From Chloroflexota bacterium (GTDB lineage Bacteria > Chloroflexota > Anaerolineae > Aggregatilineales > Phototrophicaceae): a DNA stretch of 64,000 nt. The position numbers and the translations under genes were made by a program. The stretch covers positions 1-64,000 of the forward strand of contig JAPPMO010000011.1 of the NCBI GenBank assembly GCA_028873975.1. The letters run 5' to 3'. Under the pieces are notes generated by a model. That model did no database searches. It had not been told where the DNA came from and saw only the letters and a program-made list of their open reading frames with translations. Shown one piece after another: positions 63,267-64,000 of this stretch (its first letter is position 1; each line of letters opens with the position of its first letter).

Positions 63267-64000
63267 CAAGGACCTCGGTAGCGCTCTTCCACCGGCACAT
63301 AATCGACATCGTAGCCGAAGTAGCGCGGGTGAGCCAGTTTCAGGGCTTCGGGCTCCCGCCATTGCGGGGCGCAAGGGAAGGCGATGACCGCCACGCGCAT
63401 GCCATAGCGCAGCGCCTCGGTGGTGATGGGCTCGCCGGTCTCGCCATCGAGCACCGCGATCAAGTCGGGCACAGTAGCGGCAAACTCGCCGTCCACGCGC
63501 GCTGCCAGGTGTTCATTTTGAAAGTCGAGCTTGAGCGTCTGCCCTGCAAAGTCGCCGGCGCCAGCCATCGTGGCGTCGCCGCGGTTCCAGCCGCCCTCAA
63601 TACGCCGATCGACATCGGTGATCTTGCCGCGGAAGAGCAGGAAGCCGCCGACGGCTTGGCGCACGGCGTCGACCGGATTGGCTTCGGCGCGGCGGGCGTT
63701 GCGAACGGTTTTGCCGATCTCTTCCGCGAGCGTAATCGTGCCGTAAATCGCGGCTTCCTTGAGTTGCTTGACCGTCGCCGAGTAAAGCGCGATCATGCCC
63801 TCGGCGCCCATGTGCACGACGCAGGAGCGGGCGAAAGTCTCCACCCATTTGTTGCTCACCGTATCCATCAGCAGGACATTGCCGCGTTCGTCAGACATGG
63901 CGAAGGGACTGGCGGTGATGCCGTAGGCGGTGAAAATGGTCATCTGGATTTCCGGGAAGGCGCGTCCCATGCCGTCGCAATCCACCATCGGGATGCGCAA
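63266..64000 (-). CDS. DUF917 protein 3, partial at window edge
   Basis: The last 244 residues of a third DUF917 paralogue; the start lies beyond the window. It begins within MVDCDGMGRAFPEIQ and continues through SDERGNVLLMDTVSNKWVET to a C-terminal VDYVPVEERYRGP. Codon-level similarity to paralogue 2 is high across the shared part. Its TGA overlaps the ATG of paralogue 2, so the three genes form a coupled operon. Confidence 0.8.
   Translation of the reverse strand: MRIPMVDCDGMGRAFPEIQMTIFTAYGITASPFAMSDERGNVLLMDTVSNKWVETFARSCVVHMGAEGMIALYSATVKQLKEAAIYGTITLAEEIGKTVRNARRAEANPVDAVRQAVGGFLLFRGKITDVDRRIEGGWNRGDATMAGAGDFAGQTLKLDFQNEHLAARVDGEFAATVPDLIAVLDGETGEPITTEALRYGMRVAVIAFPCAPQWREPEALKLAHPRYFGYDVDYVPVEERYRGP

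Overview
The window is a dense carbohydrate-utilisation region of about 58 genes from a GC-rich heterotrophic bacterium. It has no rRNA, recognisable tRNA, transposase, CRISPR array or housekeeping operon. The mix of CUT1-type sugar ABC systems without ATPases, Gfo/Idh/MocA oxidoreductases, sulfatases, PhyH and FAD oxidoreductases, a fused two-subunit E1, a cupin glucose-6-phosphate isomerase and many short palindromic intergenic repeats suggests an Anaerolineae-like Chloroflexota, possibly marine or sponge-associated. That placement is inference from gene content only.

Layout. 0-2 kb: a cytoplasmic molybdopterin oxidoreductase and a cupin, separated by repeats. 2-7.2 kb (minus): ABC transporter operon 1 with a TIM-barrel epimerase/isomerase and a Gfo/Idh dehydrogenase. 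7.4-17.2 kb: a membrane hybrid histidine kinase overlapping a NamZ/YbbC-type exo-muramidase gene, ABC transporter 2, a double-GNAT protein and a PIG-L deacetylase, closed by a convergent HTH/ATPase-like/receiver protein. It looks like a self-contained sensing, hydrolysis and uptake locus for cell-wall amino sugars. 17.4-22.3 kb: ABC transporter 3, a 47-residue small ORF and a PfkB kinase. 22.3-22.8 kb: a RelE-like toxin-antitoxin pair. 22.9-28.8 kb (minus): sulfatase, beta-helix repeat protein, cupin glucose-6-phosphate isomerase, AroE-like dehydrogenase and xylulokinase. A truncated second isomerase copy lies beside the beta-helix gene. 28.9-34.6 kb: ABC transporter 4, hexulose-6-phosphate isomerase and synthase, and ribokinase.

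34.6-45.3 kb (minus): a tightly packed eight-gene operon (E2, fused E1, SorC-type regulator, ribulose-phosphate-epimerase-like protein, Gfo/Idh, GMC oxidoreductase, ROK kinase, second GMC oxidoreductase). A perfect 16-bp palindrome and a degenerate second copy lie upstream of the first gene. 45.6-50.9 kb: a VOC protein, a second sulfatase and ABC transporter 5. 51.1-58.8 kb: a plus-strand block of three unknown proteins, two FAD oxidoreductases around a PhyH dioxygenase, and a secreted FG-GAP/ASPIC protein. 58.8-64 kb (minus): third sulfatase, VapC-like toxin with an unusual partner, and three tandem DUF917 paralogues, the last cut by the window edge.

Themes. All five ABC systems have one binding protein and two permeases but no ATPase. 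In every one, palindromic repeat DNA sits between the binding-protein gene and the first permease gene, reminiscent of the E. coli malE-malF REP element. None of the five binding proteins shows a lipobox cysteine. Two intergenic repeat families recur: family A (GTAGGGGCGACC...GGTCGCCCG) and family B (CCCTCCC...GGGAGGG within C/G-rich arms).
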